Assembly: GCA_017979445.1 (NCBI GenBank)
Contig: CM030705.1
Location: 12,624,679-12,688,678, forward strand
Length of the DNA: 64,000 nucleotides
Source: Akebia trifoliata
Lineage: Eukaryota > Streptophyta > Magnoliopsida > Ranunculales > Lardizabalaceae
Direction: 5' to 3'
Shown here piece after piece: positions 34,101 to 47,015 of this stretch. Under the pieces are notes generated by a model that was not told the origin of the DNA, searched no databases, and was given only the letters and a program-made list of their open reading frames with translations. The position numbers and the translations under genes were made by a program. Position 1 is the stretch's first letter; the number at the start of each line of letters is the position of its first letter.

Positions 34101-37100
34101 ATCCAATTTCCCCATTCCTCTTCAATTACAACATTCTGCAATTAAATTGTCTTCTTCAAAAGGCACAAGCATCAGATGTGACTGAAGATGGCAGAGGAAA
34201 AAAACGTTGATATGGGAGGATTACAAGTTAAAATCCAGCCCAAGTTATGTAAGAGGATTGCCTTTAGGACTGGATAAAGGTAGCTCCAGTTTTGGGAGGA
34301 TCATTGTGTGGTGCGTCACCTCTTCATGTGCAATTTCCTAATTTGTTTCCTACTTCAGATAACAAAAAACTTGCCAATCAAAACGTCATAGTTTAGGATG
34401 GAAGTGAGGTTCTTCGGATTTCAGCTTTAGGAGAAACTTCAATGTCTGGGAGGTTCAACCCATCACTAGCATCATTAGGTAAATTTCATGTATTCCCATC
34501 TATCGGGCCGAGGAGTATCGGAGTATGTGGTATGGATCTGGGGATGTCGTGTTCTCGGACAAATCTTTCTTTTATTCTCTAGCAATTGCATCGTTGTCTA
34601 GGGCCCAAAGGTCTTGTCCAGGGTAGCTTTCTTGCCGAACGGTCTTGGCCAGGGTCTTGTCCATGGACAGCATCATTGCGTGGGGAATTACTTTCGGTAT
34701 ATTTCTATTTCCTGCCTAAAGCTAGTGGTTAATATGCCAACCAATTGCTTATTCATTGCAATTTTGCTTGGATGATTCAGGCTCATTTCCTTTATGATGG
34801 TTAAGGAGTCCCAAACATAGCACACCTTCGAGAACTAGCTCGACCACTCCTAAGTGTCCTCATAGAACTGGTAAATAACACTCGAAGGGGAAAAAATCTC
34901 CTTTGTCCAGAGGAAGATGGATAATACAAGAAGGATATAATGGTAAAAGATGGAGCATACTTAGGAGATTGATGAACTCCACGAATGCAAGGACTCTATT
35001 ATCATCATTTTGTATTTATTGAATTTACAAAGGAACTTGTTGATGGCAAAGTAAGTATGCATAACCTAGACATGGCAAAAAACCAAATGCATTGGATACT
35101 ATTAACAAAAAGGAAGAGATGGATGAGGAATTGGATGAGAGAGTATCTGGTGAATAATGAAGGAAGCCGAGAAAACTTGTAATGGGCGTGCCACTCGGAC
35201 CATTGATGATCTTGATTTGTATTCCCGCTGATTTTTGACAAAGCGTAATGATATCCTCCAAAAGGAGTCTCATGTAAACAAGATGAAACCTACCCTAAAG
35301 AAAAATAAACCTATCCCCGACCGTTTTAAAACCTTAAAGAGTACTACAAAATGTGCCTTAGGAGAAGGCTTAAACTCAAGAACAAAATGCTGCCTTTGTT
35401 GTAAAAGACTTTTTCCATAACATTTGCGCTAGCCTGATAGATCAGCACTCATTTCTTTTGCTTTTCCCTGTGAGACTACAAATGTATATCTTCTCAGTAA
35501 ATAGGACATGACTCCTACATCAGAACAAAAAGTAACTCGTATGCAATAGCATCCATTTAGCCACTCATTACGAGGGTTCCCCTGGCTTGAATAATTCACA
35601 ATAATGTCAATAAAATCTCAAAGAATCATCCTAAGCAAGACAGTGAAGGAGTAAGAAGTGTCGAACACATACCGCTCCAGGGAGTATTTCCCAAGGAAGT
35701 CAACTTGAAAAGAACAAGAAACCACAATCTCATGTATGGCACAGGACATCCATAACAAAAAAATACACCCTCCAAGAATTACAGATGCCCACCAAGGTAT
35801 CCTCATACCTTGTTCACCTAGGAAAATTCTGTTGGTGGTTAGTTTAGCCTCAAAGATGAGAGCTAACAACTGATGTGTCTTCTTGGGAAACCATCAGAGG
35901 CAAATACAGATTTTGAGAGCATAAATAATCTGCCTCCATGGAGAAATTTCCATAACCACGAGAGGAGGGGGGGCTACAAAGCAAATGTAGCATTAGCGGA
36001 TAAGGGTGTATCCAGTATCAAAAATATCCCCAAAATGACTAACATGAGCATCCCCAAGTTGCACAAATAAGAGGTTTTCACATTTTAGAACGGCGTCTTA
36101 GATTTGACTCAGAACCTCTTGCCCGAGCCAATGCAATAGTTCTCCCTTCCTGACAGGCAAGACTATGTTTTGGACAGTCAAATGGGAGGAAAAGTTAACT
36201 TCAAACTCTAGCAAGGAGAGTCTAGGAGTAGTGCCAGGAGGTACACAAATACAACTCAGTTCACTACACATGGTTCAAAGATGTCAAGGGTAACATCATC
36301 TTGACCCAACTACCCTCTGAGACTTCACCAATCAGATAAACTTAAGCCAACTACAACCCATCCAAAACACGGTATCACACAATGATTAAAATAAATAAAT
36401 AAAAGACATCGCATGAAGCATTTCAAATATTTAACCAAAAATAAATAAAAATTGAGGGCATGCAATTTTGGAAACTAAATTACAATGGTTCCTACTCTGT
36501 TAGATCTTGTAATTAGCTGCTTGATGATTACTAGAATTGTTCTAGTTTCCCGACTTCAATAATTTGGGGGACTTCAAGAATTGTTCTAGGACACCAAGCT
36601 GGGAATTTGAATGAAAAAATGAGCACTACGGATAGATGAAATGACCTTTCCGAAAAGACACTGTCCTGACTACGCACCCACACCCTTTGATCCTTGCCTC
36701 AAGGTGAGATGGGAGAAAGTGATCCAATTGGTAAGAATAGCAATGGGCTGAATCTCCCAATCATTGAAGCTGCACCAAAAACCCAAAATCCCATGAGAGC
36801 TCTCCATGGGACTGAACTATGAAATTTTGGATTGGCAACCTCTTTTTATATCATAAATTACAAGCTTGTGAACTGCATGTAAAGATCGATACAATACACC
36901 AACGATCCTCCCAAAAATACACCATATTTCCTCTTCCAACCCTAAAAGTTATCCCTTAGTGGAAGTCCAAAAGGATTTTAATAATACCTTTCAAGTCGTA
37001 ACCGTATGAGGATTTAACTTTCTACATTTCCAGCCAAAATTCCTAATTTCGTATTTACCCTGGATTCACTTCCACAACTTTTTTGGTCTAACCCAATCCT

Positions 37101-39453
37101 CCAAAATCTCTTCCCTGGCTTTACCCTGGAGAGAAAATCCCTTTGAATAGATGACAAAATTCTTGATTTTGATGTATTATGGGTTAGTCTAGAAACTTCA
37201 TTAACATTCTGTTGAAACCCTTGGGTTCCAACATATTTAGACATTGTTTCTCGGATGGTTGATAAATTTATCAACTTCAATAATCAATATAATTTCTTTC
37301 AGCTCAAATCCTTGATCATCTTGTTTCCATTATTTCAAATTATAAATAGGGACATCCCAATAATTGAATTCTGGAACTCCCACATTCCAAGCAAAAATCT
37401 TACCACTACGATTCGATGTGATGACTTTGTAGTTAATCTATTACTTGGGCACCTAGGGAAATAATAGTAGCAAGGTATCTGTGCACTAAGGGTTGCCATC
37501 TAGAATACCATTCAAGAAGTATCAAAAATGGAAAATGGCCAACGTTGCACGCTTTATGCATTGCTTCCTTGCATTTCTCTTTTCATATTCTATAACTTCT
37601 GTAGTTAAACGCGTATGGTGATAAAAATAATCATTCCATTTCATATATTCTAACTTAGTTGGTCATATATTCTAACTTAGTTGAGAAAGAAGTTTGTGAA
37701 GTAAGAAAAAGAGAGCATACATTGAGCTATCTAAATATCCATCATGCTATGCATCACATAGTAGGAGCTTTCTCAATGTGGGAAAACATTGGCAAACCTT
37801 ATCTATCTGATCACTGGATAAATCTGCAGAAGCTGATAACTTTTCAGCAGGCTCATCATGACTATTCTGGTTGGTGGTTGTCTGCAACCCCCTTTCTCTG
37901 AGCTCCCTCTGCTGCTCAAATTCTCTGGGAGATAACACAATTTAAGTTTTTGGAAACAATAGAAACGCCTATGTTATATACGGTTTGTGATACGTTACCT
38001 GAACCCAGTTTTAGATGTAAGCAGCTGGACTGTGACCTGGCATCAGATAGTTCAATGAATCACAACATCAGCAAGATGGATTTTATGGTATTAATCTCTA
38101 CTAATAACTCACAGTTCTTGGGTAGAAACACCAGTGTGAAAACTATAGGACCCAAAAATCCCAATAGTACGAAAAATGAAGTTTCCTTTTATAAAATTTA
38201 GATAAAAGCCAACTCCCTTAAGAATTCAGTTCAATGTATAAAAATTCACATTGATGAATTGGAAGTATTTTCTGAAGAATGTCATCAGAAAAAATGACAA
38301 ACCATGAACAAGACATTGGAAATTTCAGTACATAAGAAATCCTCACATGTAAAACAGTTCCATAGTTGCATCCATGAAGAGGTAATGCAACAGCTGAAGG
38401 TTTTGATGCATCTGCATAATCAGCAAGGTTGATGTTAGCCTCACCAAGGAAGCTAGACCGGGACGAACCCTGTTATCAATGAGATTCAAGTCAAAGAAAA
38501 TAGTTAGTCTCGAAACAGAAGACACAAATTTACAATCAATTTTTCTTGTGTATGTCTGTGCTGAGGAAGGAAATACAAGGAAATGTCTTGACACAGGATT
38601 AAACAAGGAAATGGGCAAGTTAGGGAGGATTAATACCATTGCAACAACAATCTTGTAGAGTTTTTCGTCATACTGTTTTGTTTTGGTATCTTGGAGAAGC
38701 CTAGTTGTCTCATAGATAGGATCTGCCCATTTGCAACTCCCATTTCGAACGTTCGATTTGCTTGTCTTGGCTGTTGCCTTTCCAGAATCAACAGGAATGA
38801 AAGATACAAACAATTTATCCCATCCACTTTGCGGAACCTGATACAAGCACAGAATCAACTCAGGTTAAATCAAATGAAGAGAAGCGGCAAAAAGAAACTT
38901 TGTTTTTATATCCGTGAGCTGGACTTAAATTCAAGCATAAAAAACTAATTTTCTAAACAATGCTTAAATAAATGATGGGAATCAGAAGTTGGACTGGACC
39001 TTAAGTAGATATTGCATGCAACACATAACTCATGCAATCAAATATTTTTAACAAGTTTTCATGGTCGTGCAAATTGCATATAAAATTTTCACAGTATCAT
39101 AGGAAAGGGACAAATGGCAGAAAGTTCCCCAACCAGAACTTAAACCTATCAAGTTCAAAACATATCCTATTAAGACCAATGTTAAGGAGGAAAAGTGTCA
39201 AGAGCATCCGGACAACAATTAGCACGAATGGATCATAAAAAAGAAAAGCCATCAAGAGATAAAAGTATCTGAAAGGAGATGCCAAAAGGAACAAAGAAAC
39301 CCGTCAAGAAAGCAGTTCGGCAAGCTGGAAGATCCAAGATTACCACCAAATGTAACATTTAAAAGCAAATCTTACATGTGTAGCATGGAATTGCAACCGG
39401 AAAACCACTTTTACTTTTGCCTTCTCAAGCTTCCACTTAGCAATCCTCGACAT
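25111..39453 (-). CDS. Giant coiled-coil protein with N-terminal NT-C2 domain (At1g22060-like), ten coding exons
   Basis: Coding exons in order: 39453-39376, 38837-38637, 38469-38347, 38036-37999, 37924-37798, 33454-29030, 26140-26000, 25927-25820, 25726-25584, 25393-25111; 1888 residues. All junctions have GT/AG borders and matching phase. An in-frame TAA sits two codons before the ATG. Residues about 1-150 form an NT-C2 domain as in EEIG1/EHBP1 ([40 protein letters not shown]), a membrane- or partner-binding C2-like fold. A low-complexity linker follows, with [18 protein letters not shown] near 260-280. From about 280 to 1660 it is nearly continuous heptad-rich coiled coil. The C-terminus has conserved coiled coil ending [20 protein letters not shown]. 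The family is called myosin-heavy-chain-like or sporulation-specific-like from composition only; no motor or enzyme domain is visible. A scaffold or tether role is inferred. Introns of 2.9 and 4.3 kb carry transposons. Confidence 0.9.
27320..28800 (+). mobile_element. Second RTE-type LINE remnant, antisense to its host gene, split by a DNA transposon
   Basis: Reverse transcriptase pieces read on the plus strand. Before the insertion: [19 protein letters not shown]. After it: [20 protein letters not shown], then [13 protein letters not shown] (a conserved catalytic-region motif) and later [11 protein letters not shown]. The expected FADD catalytic box region between about 28440 and 28520 is missing or scrambled. 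Joining the two pieces across the insertion gives a continuous match, which fixes the element's borders. Related to the LINE in the MUB intron. Confidence 0.8.
27402..28159. mobile_element. Mutator-like non-autonomous element nested in the LINE
   Basis: 758 bases with a 9-base target duplication, GCCAGGCAG (27393-27401) and GCCAGGTAG (28160-28168). The ends are imperfect inverted repeats, ATTGTAGTCAAGGCGG on the left and AGTGTAGTTAAGGGCG on the right (complement). GC-rich subterminal arms with GCCTCAGGTGCACC-like and GCCTTAGGCACC-like motifs pair with each other. The interior is AT-rich without a transposase. The duplication size points to the Mutator superfamily. Confidence 0.8.
33455..37797 (-). 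other. Intron 5 of the coiled-coil gene (4.3 kb), origin of sequence unclear
   Basis: Bounded by a GTTTGC donor after 37798 and a TTTCAG acceptor before 33454. Between about 34150 and 36400 the sequence is less AT-rich than neighbouring introns and has open frames of 60-88 codons on both strands, which could be an old retroelement. No domain could be recognised, so none is assigned. Confidence 0.6.
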
Positions 39454-39845
39454 TTTTTATCAAGCAATCGATCTCTAGCCGCAAAAAATCACTTGTCCTC
39501 CTTCAATCCCTATCAGTTCAATCAAAATCAAACTGCAATCCCTTGCATAAGTTATATAAAAGGGTAATAAAACAATAATTTAGATGTTAAGAATTCCACG
39601 TAAAATGCTCAACTATCAAAGAGAGTTAAAATTATGGTGATAACCACAACTAAAACAACAAAGTAAGTACTTCTACGCTGAGCGTTTATCGTAAAATAAC
39701 ATAAAATATATATACATATGATAAAATGCAACGGTGGACCCCACTCCCTTTATCCCTCTCATAAAGAGGGGTTGAGATTTAATCTTGCTAGGAATCTATA
39801 TGACAACTGTTATTTTATTCTCTTTCCTCTTTTATTACTTTTCTA

Positions 39846-39965
39846 GAATACCCTTCCAACTTTATTACCTTTTCTCTTCTACCCCTTTCCAAAAATTCCC
39901 TCCAACTTTATCGTATTTCCTCCTCTCTCCTCTTTTTTAATAATATCCCTCCAACTTTATTGTTT
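39846..39965. repeat. Imperfect tandem repeat, C/T-rich
   Basis: Three spaced copies of a unit containing CC(T/C)TCCAACTTTAT followed by pyrimidine-rich sequence; unit length about 55 bases. Confidence 0.55.
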
Positions 39966-41643
39966 TCCCTTTTTTACAAAGAGGATGTTATGCCGTAACT
40001 CTAGTATATTGATATTGTCCCGTTAGTGCCAAAAAAACACTAGGAATGAGAAAAGGCACAAGGATCTCTGAAATTTCTTGAAGACAAGTTTGGAGCCCAA
40101 CAAGCAGTTAGAGAAATACCAAAAAGTCATCATCATCATCAACAAAGCATTATACCAAAATTTAGGGTTAAGAGAATAAATATTTTTTTCTCCAGTCAAT
40201 TTTGTCTACAACTATGTCTTTTACCAATTTCCACTATCACCAACTTTTTTTTATCGGTAAAAAATCATTTCATTAAGGCGGTTGAGGAGACAAAAAAAAT
40301 TGTGGAGCATCATTCCTTTCACAAAATAGAAATTATTTGCCTAAAACGATGTCTTTTACCAATTCACTTGTTTTCATATCCACTATCACTAACTCAATCC
40401 ATGACCTTTTTGATCTTCCTCTCGCCCTTTTGGAACACTCAATTTGCACCATTCTTTATAATTGTGGTTGTTAATTATTATCGGTTTTAAATGACTAAAT
40501 CATCTCAATGGATTTTTCCTTGGTTTATCTCGCACTAGGGCTACTCCAATATTTTCACAAATAATTTCTTTTTTTTTTTTTTGTTTTTCAACATCATCAT
40601 CTCCTCTACATTTAATTTATGAACATATTGCTTCTTGATTGCCCAATGTTTAACTTCAAAACGCATAAACCAGTCTTAAAGTAGTCTTAAGAAACACATC
40701 TCCACTTTAAACATCAAACTCTAATTCTATGGACAGCATCCTCCTCAATCTCTCCATTCTTGTATATAATGGAACCAATGTCACATCCTAGCCATTAGTT
40801 TTGAATTTGTGTCACTACTGAAGTTGCAACCCATATACTTTTCCTTGGTCCTACTCATTCTAAAACAATATTCTTACTCTATAAAGGAGTACAATTTATA
40901 TTCCCTTGACATCAAAGCTAAATTTTCAAATGTATGAATATATGTACGAATGTATGTATGAAAGAATCCATGTATATACATAGATAGAGAGTAACATTAA
41001 AGAATTCAAAACACTACAAAGATTTTATTTTTATTTTTTGATAGGTAACATTACACATATAAAAAGAATATAACCTAATTATATAGTGTTTATGTTTATA
41101 TAAACTTTGATATCTTAAAACTGTATACATAAAATCAGAAAATGACAGAAAGAACCAAACTAATTAAACGTGTTCACAAATGAATCCTGATAGCATTAAG
41201 ACTTTGGAGCAAGAAGACATTAGGAAGTAGAACCAAGAATGAGATTCTTGAGTGAGAACGCTCCCATGGGTAGTTGGAGTCCACCTAGAAATAATGTACC
41301 AAAAAATCACGTAATTGCCAGCTCAAGCAAATTCAAATAAGATTAGCCATTGGATGGGATTTTTGTGCACTTTTGCTTTACATGCAAATCCAACAGGTAA
41401 TTTCTTCATTGCAATTTTTGCCCATATGGTTTAAGCTCAATTTCTTTCTTTCTTCCATATATCATTGTGTTCCCTCAGCTCTATGCATTAGATGTTACAT
41501 AGCTCGTAGTCCAAGGCCATGAGAGGCAAAGAGAAGATTTTGTGGAAATTACCCCATTTGTAGTGTGTTGGGCCTTTGGGCAAAGCAGAATCATAGGATC
41601 TTTGAAGGGAATGAGCATTCCTTGCAGGAGGTTATCATTAGTA

Positions 41644-41669
41644 TTTTTTTTTTTTTTTTTTTTTTTTTT
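41644..41669. repeat. Poly-T run followed by G-rich tract
   Basis: 26 T residues followed by about 15 bases that are nearly all G. On the minus strand this reads as a C tract then poly-A, which could be the tail of a retroposed copy. Confidence 0.85.
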
Positions 41670-42757
41670 GGGGGGGGAGGGGGTTGTGCCAGTTATTTCC
41701 CAATAATTCTGGAATACAAATTGTAAGAAACATGCAGATCTATTTGTTTATTGGTTCACCCTAAAATGTGGTAGAACAACATGAAATTATTGTGATAATA
41801 ATAAAATAATTATTAAAATGCATTTTACATCTGCCAACTTTCAAATCTAAAAATCCATCAGATAATAAAAATTAAGGCAGAGATCTTATGCAAATCTCTC
41901 AAATACAGATAAATTTGAAGCTTTTAAAACAGATATATGGCATAAAAATGCCAAGCTAAATCTGGAAATCAACTGCTTAAGCGATAAAACTCCAATTCTA
42001 AGTTCACACCTCGGATCTTGATTTCACACCATAATGAGAAATAAAAACTCACTCTGTTTTCCAACTCAAATCAAGATTGTTTTCAATATGCAATTGAACG
42101 TAACTGGAACCAGATTCTCAAGCTAAATCAAGCAATCGGTGACTTGACAGCATGAAGAATCCTCAGAAATCAGTCAATTCCACTCTGGAACCTTCAAATC
42201 TCAAAGACTATTAGAAAGAAAATTAAAAAAAAAAAGAAAAGCAGAAGTTCTGGGGTCAAAATCTAAGAAATGCAGTAACACTGAACTTCACATTTCACAC
42301 TAAATTGACGAAGCCAAATAACACGTTTCGGCTCCAAAACAATGTCATTTCTAAAACTAAACCTAAAAATCAGAAATTTCCAACAAAACCACACCTCAAT
42401 TATCTAAAACCAAACAAAAGTCTCCCTAAATTTGTCAGATTCAAACTTCAAACCCTAGATTCAAACCAAAGCGACTCCAGAGGCTTTTACAAAGGAAATA
42501 AAAATAAAATCCAAAGCAAAACATTTAGCTCAAAAACGGCAAAAAAAAATTAATAAAGTAGTAAACGAAAGCTAACGTACTATTTTCCTTCCCAAAAACG
42601 TCAATTATGTAAATCTAAACCAGATTCCACCCCCACAAAACTCCAAATGCAGAAAAACGGACGAATATTTCAGTAAATCCGCCAGTTCAAACCACAGATA
42701 CAAAATAGAAACCCTAGAAATTTACCAAAAGAACGACGTATTTCCCATCATTCTTAC

Positions 42758-43019
42758 CTAATTCCGGATCTGCAAGTACTTAAGCTGCAAAGAACAAGCA
42801 CAGAGCTGCAGAGACGAAAGATCGAGAACTCTGACTGTGTTGGATCTTGGAACTGTGTTTGGTGTGAGCAAACAGGAAATCTACGGTTTTTTTCTTCGCC
42901 ATTGAAGTGGCGAAGCGATGGTGATGATGGCGATGATGATGATGATGGTAGATCATCCTTTCGAAAGAGGATTAAAAAAAGCGACATCCCGCCAAAGCCT
43001 GTTATTGTCATTAATTAAA
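42758..43019 (-). promoter_or_regulatory. Leader exon and proximal promoter of the coiled-coil gene
   Basis: On the minus strand this stretch reads into a good donor (TAG then GTAAGAA). It is less AT-rich than its surroundings and carries a CAT/ATC-rich microsatellite near 42921-42950 and GA-rich leader sequence. It contains no ATG leading into the main frame, so it is taken as untranslated leader. The transcription start is not determined. Confidence 0.5.
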
Positions 43020-43307
43020 CAGGTTGGAAGGAAATAAGTTATAATTTATTTTTACGAAGTTACAAAATTACCCATCATCTTGACAAGAATAATCATAATG
43101 TCCTTTGAATCTTGAGGGGAGGTTCCTTACAAGTGACACTTACTTTTCTTCTTCTTCTTTTTTTTTTAAGGCACTTTTTTCAATCTTTTATTGGTAGGTC
43201 ATCTTTTGACTAATTGGATTTTAAGCAATTTTTAAAGAGGAGTTATTTGATATTTTGATATTTATATTATTCAAAGGGTGAGTCATTCAATCAATTTAAG
43301 AGGAATA

Positions 43308-43375
43308 ATGTTGAAGTGACCTCAAAATTGTACCTCGTATCACACATCGTGACGTAAAAGTCTATAGTTAATCAC
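43308..43375. repeat. Partial MITE, GAGTGACCTCA family, copy 2
   Basis: Reads TGTTGAAGTGACCTCAAAAT and then ACACATCGTGACGTAAAAGT, matching one arm of the copy at 13428-13601. The other arm is absent. Confidence 0.5.
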
Positions 43376-44599
43376 TCCAGCATGACTCATTTAAGAAATA
43401 ATTAACTTCTCTAACCTCAAATGAAATTTGAATTTATCAAACATATGACTTAGATGTGAGGAAAATCATAATTTCTAAGTATCAATAATATTTTCAATGC
43501 AATTTGTTTAATCGACTTTTCTTTAGAATCCCTATAAATAATCTCCTTACCATACATCATACCTGATGTGTTTTCCTTTATAAAATAAACGTGTATTAGC
43601 ATTAACTACTTACTTGACAAGGGCTAGCTGAGATAATAAGAGCGACTGGATTTGTTCCCCAAGTCATATCTTCGAGTCTCTATATGTCCCTCTGCATAAA
43701 GTGGTATATATAATTATTGTAAATGTGCAGGTGAATAGAACGTACGGCCAGTCAAAGCGAAAAAATAATAATTAAATGTCTATTCAGGTGTGATTTATAT
43801 ATAAAGTACAAAATTTTAAGAATTTTAAAAATATTTTTTTATTTAAATCTATGTAAATTATGCGTTCTAAAGGGTTGAGGTGTCATTTAAACCAATATGG
43901 TTGTCGACATTATAACATGATCGAGACCCAATATGCATGTCTGCGTAACATGTAACAAATGGTAATATTGTAATTGCAAAAGTAACCCAACCTAATATTC
44001 CTTTATGCAACAATTGATTACAAAATTTAATGACTTTGATTAGAAATCACAACTTCAAATCACTATCATTTGACTTGTATAAACAAAAGTAAGTACATAA
44101 AGTTCACCAAATCAATGAGTGGTTGTATCCATGAAACAACACCGTTGGATTCAAAGAAAGAACAATCTTTGGATGCACTTCAAGCCATGTATGATTTTGC
44201 ATGTTAGGTTTTTTCTAAGGCAGAAATAGAAGCAATGGATGTGATACATCATACCGTACAAATCAATTCTCCAATTAACTAATAAAGAAGTTTTGTTTTT
44301 AATGTGCCACGCAAGATAATGTAATTTTCCCTCTAAACATCCCAGATATCGCGGGTTCGATTCTCCGACAAGGTTTGTCCCCATCAGGAAATTTGCGTAA
44401 AGGGGACGAAGAGGAATTATTTATGTTAAAAAAAATCATCCATTTTCATTAAACATAAATTACATACTAAAAATTACTTAATAGACCCCATGGTAGGTAC
44501 GTTTAGAAGTTTTAAGTGCACAATAAGGTTTGGGGTGGTATCTTAACAACTCAGTTAGTAAAATCTTTCTTACTTCCTGTCCCCTTAGCTTTTGATAAA

Positions 44600-45030
44600 A
44601 CAGTGATTTTAAATTGTTGAGATTCACAATTTAAATCGTGGAGATCAACCATTTACTTACATATGTGATCTCGACAATTTGAATTGACCAAAAAAAAAAA
44701 AAAATCGATTAGTAAGATGGACTTGAACGCATGCCCTCAAATTGCTTTGCAATGTGTTGAATCAAATGAGCTATGGGTCTAAGCCCTTGAATTATTGATC
44801 TTGATAACTTGCATTGAAACATCAAGATGTGATTGTAACAAGGTCTATCCCGATAATTTATGTTCAAACGTCAAGTTTGATCTCTACAATTTGAGTCGAT
44901 GATTCATGTTCAAACATTGGGATTGATGATTTATCATCATTGACCTTGTCGATCATAAAAGGTTGATCTCAATGATTTAAATTGTCTTTCTTGATAATTT
45001 GAGTCATTGATTTCACCAATTGAAAGGGAG
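44600..45030. repeat. Degenerate satellite-like repeats
   Basis: Diverged short units built around GATCTCGACAATTTGAAT, GATTGATGATTTA and ATGTTCAAACAT recur irregularly on both strands. Unit borders are not clear. Confidence 0.5.
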
Positions 45031-46095
45031 CAAGAGGTATTAAGAAAGAAAATGTCTACAGAATGAATTATCTAGTTACCCATGAAAAAAATTAAGGGGT
45101 GTTTGGAAATAATTCATTAAAGGTTCATGGGAATTGATTTTCCATGGATTTCGAAATCCACTAGAAAATGGGCATGAGAAAATAGAAATCATGACAATCT
45201 TATTTTCATTGTTTGATTGGGTTTAGGTGAAAAAAAATTGAAGAGTTGAGGGCATGTTCTATTTATGTGTTAAACATAAGAAGAAGAAGATGAGTGAGTG
45301 AGAGAGAGAGAGATTTACTTGTGATGGAAGCTACGACAATGATGATTGGGGGGTGGCAAGGACTATGATTGTGGTGATGGTGGGGAAAGGGAAAAAAGAG
45401 GAAGAATAAGAAGAGATTAGGGTTTTACAAATATGTGGAATTTGAGAGTGGATTTCATTTCCCGGCATATTTCATTTTCTCGTGGGTATATGTGGGAAAA
45501 TGATATTCAACTTTCGCTAGATTTTTTTACGAGGGTGAAAATCTTTTTTCTATATACAAATATAATCAATCATGTGGAAAATGACATGAAAAATAATTTT
45601 CCAACTCATCTTCCATGCCGAATCAAACACACCCTAAGTAACTTTTCTAAGACATATTCCTCCACGTTTGGTCAATTTCTTGAGTCTTCATAATGATGAG
45701 ATGCCCACTTTAATTTAGGTTATCTTCTTTAAACTAGTATAAATAACTTAAATGCCCCGATCCCCACTTCTTAGTTGAAAAATACCTCAATTTTCTCTCA
45801 AAATCAGTCATTTTTATTTTTTAATCCTTCAACCTTCAAATCTTAAGAATGAGATAAAAAAAATTTAGAGAAATAAAATGATGAATTTTTTAGTAGAAAA
45901 AATAAGGATTTTTATGGTGCATTAAGACAATGAATTGAGAGGGATTTGACAAATTTTTATGGTAAACTTATATTTAATCCTAGGATAAGGTAATATTTTT
46001 GGAGAATGATAAGTTTTTAGGTAGAAAAATCAAGGATTTTATACTAAACATTGAATATGCTGAATTGAAAACGAGATTGAATAAGTCAAAGATTA

Positions 46096-46220
46096 ATGCT
46101 AGAGTGACCTCAATGGGGGACATATTGACGTCGTAGCGTGTGCATGCTCATAAATGTGTTTTATCCGAGATATGAGTAAAACACACGTTAAGGTGTCCCC
46201 CACTGAGGTCACTATAGCAC
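46096..46220. repeat. Hairpin MITE, GAGTGACCTCA family, copy 3
   Basis: The left arm ATGCTAGAGTGACCTCAATG and the right complement GTGCTATAGTGACCTCAGTG continue through GGGGGACA. An inner hairpin pairs TGTGTTTTA with TAAAACACA. The whole 125 bases is nearly one palindrome. Confidence 0.7.
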
Positions 46221-47015
46221 GACTCTAAGTCAAAATAGTTTATCCTGGAAATTAACTACATGGAGATTGAATTATACAAGGGCATTTAGGTCATTTTATG
46301 TTAATCTCTCACAAGAAACCTAAGTCAAAGGGCATTCACTTAATATTCAGATTATAATAAGATATTAGGTTGAGAAATCGTGGGCAGGTATTTTGATTCT
46401 TCATAACTAGAAAAATACAGTTTAAAATATCTCACTTTTTTGCCGGCGCAATGAATGTCAAGAAGATTTTTGAATCTATATCTCGCGATATTTTGTGCAT
46501 TAACGTCATCCTTAATTGTTTTTACATTTTACTAAGGTGGTTTATATTTTAGACATGGCCCTCCATCTTTAGATGAATATTTGAGATATCACATATTTTC
46601 AAATAGATGATATGCCCCCTTGACCTTGATCTCTTTAGTAAGACTCATATAATAATCTAAATTTGCCAAAATGTTGAGGCTTATGTAATCACCAAATTTA
46701 TTATAAGTGGATTCTAGAGTGAGGTAAGCATAGCTACCTTAGGAAGATTTCAAATCTTATTAAGGGTTATAAGGCCTTCATGGATCATCACATTGTCAAA
46801 TAACACTTCATCCCTTGTTTGCAGTGTAGATAAGATTTATATAAAAAAAATTAAGAAATTTTTTTTCTTTATGTTTAACTCAAAACTTAGGAAGTATATG
46901 ACTATCAAAATTTTAAAGTCGTGTGCTCTACATCCATTAGCATTCGATCATGAATGAGTGGTTTGAAATTTTGTGCTATATGCTCCTTGATTTTAACAAT
47001 CCATAATTAAAAGGA

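Larger units (their letters stand above)
39454..42757 (-). other. Leader intron of the coiled-coil gene, probable
   Basis: Lies between the exon holding the start codon and an upstream leader exon whose donor (TAG followed by GTAAGAA) is at 42758/42757. The exact acceptor between 39454 and about 39480 is not fixed. It contains imperfect tandem CCTCCAACTTTATT units at 39846-39965, a 26-base T-run at 41644-41669 and general AT-rich sequence. No gene is recognised. Confidence 0.45.
43020..46095. other. Intergenic, no gene recognised
   Basis: AT-rich. Holds a partial GAGTGACCTCA-family MITE (43308-43375), tRNA-like fragments (B-box-like GGTTCGATTCT near 44354) and degenerate satellite-like sequence at 44600-45030. 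No recognisable protein. Confidence 0.5.

Noticed and set aside
35618..36070. Two opposed open frames in intron 5
   Set aside because: No domain, poor start context and location within an intron; kept only as an unexplained block.
44340..44420. Possible tRNA gene from a GGTTCGATTCT B box
   Set aside because: No cloverleaf or paired acceptor stem could be made; at best a SINE fragment.
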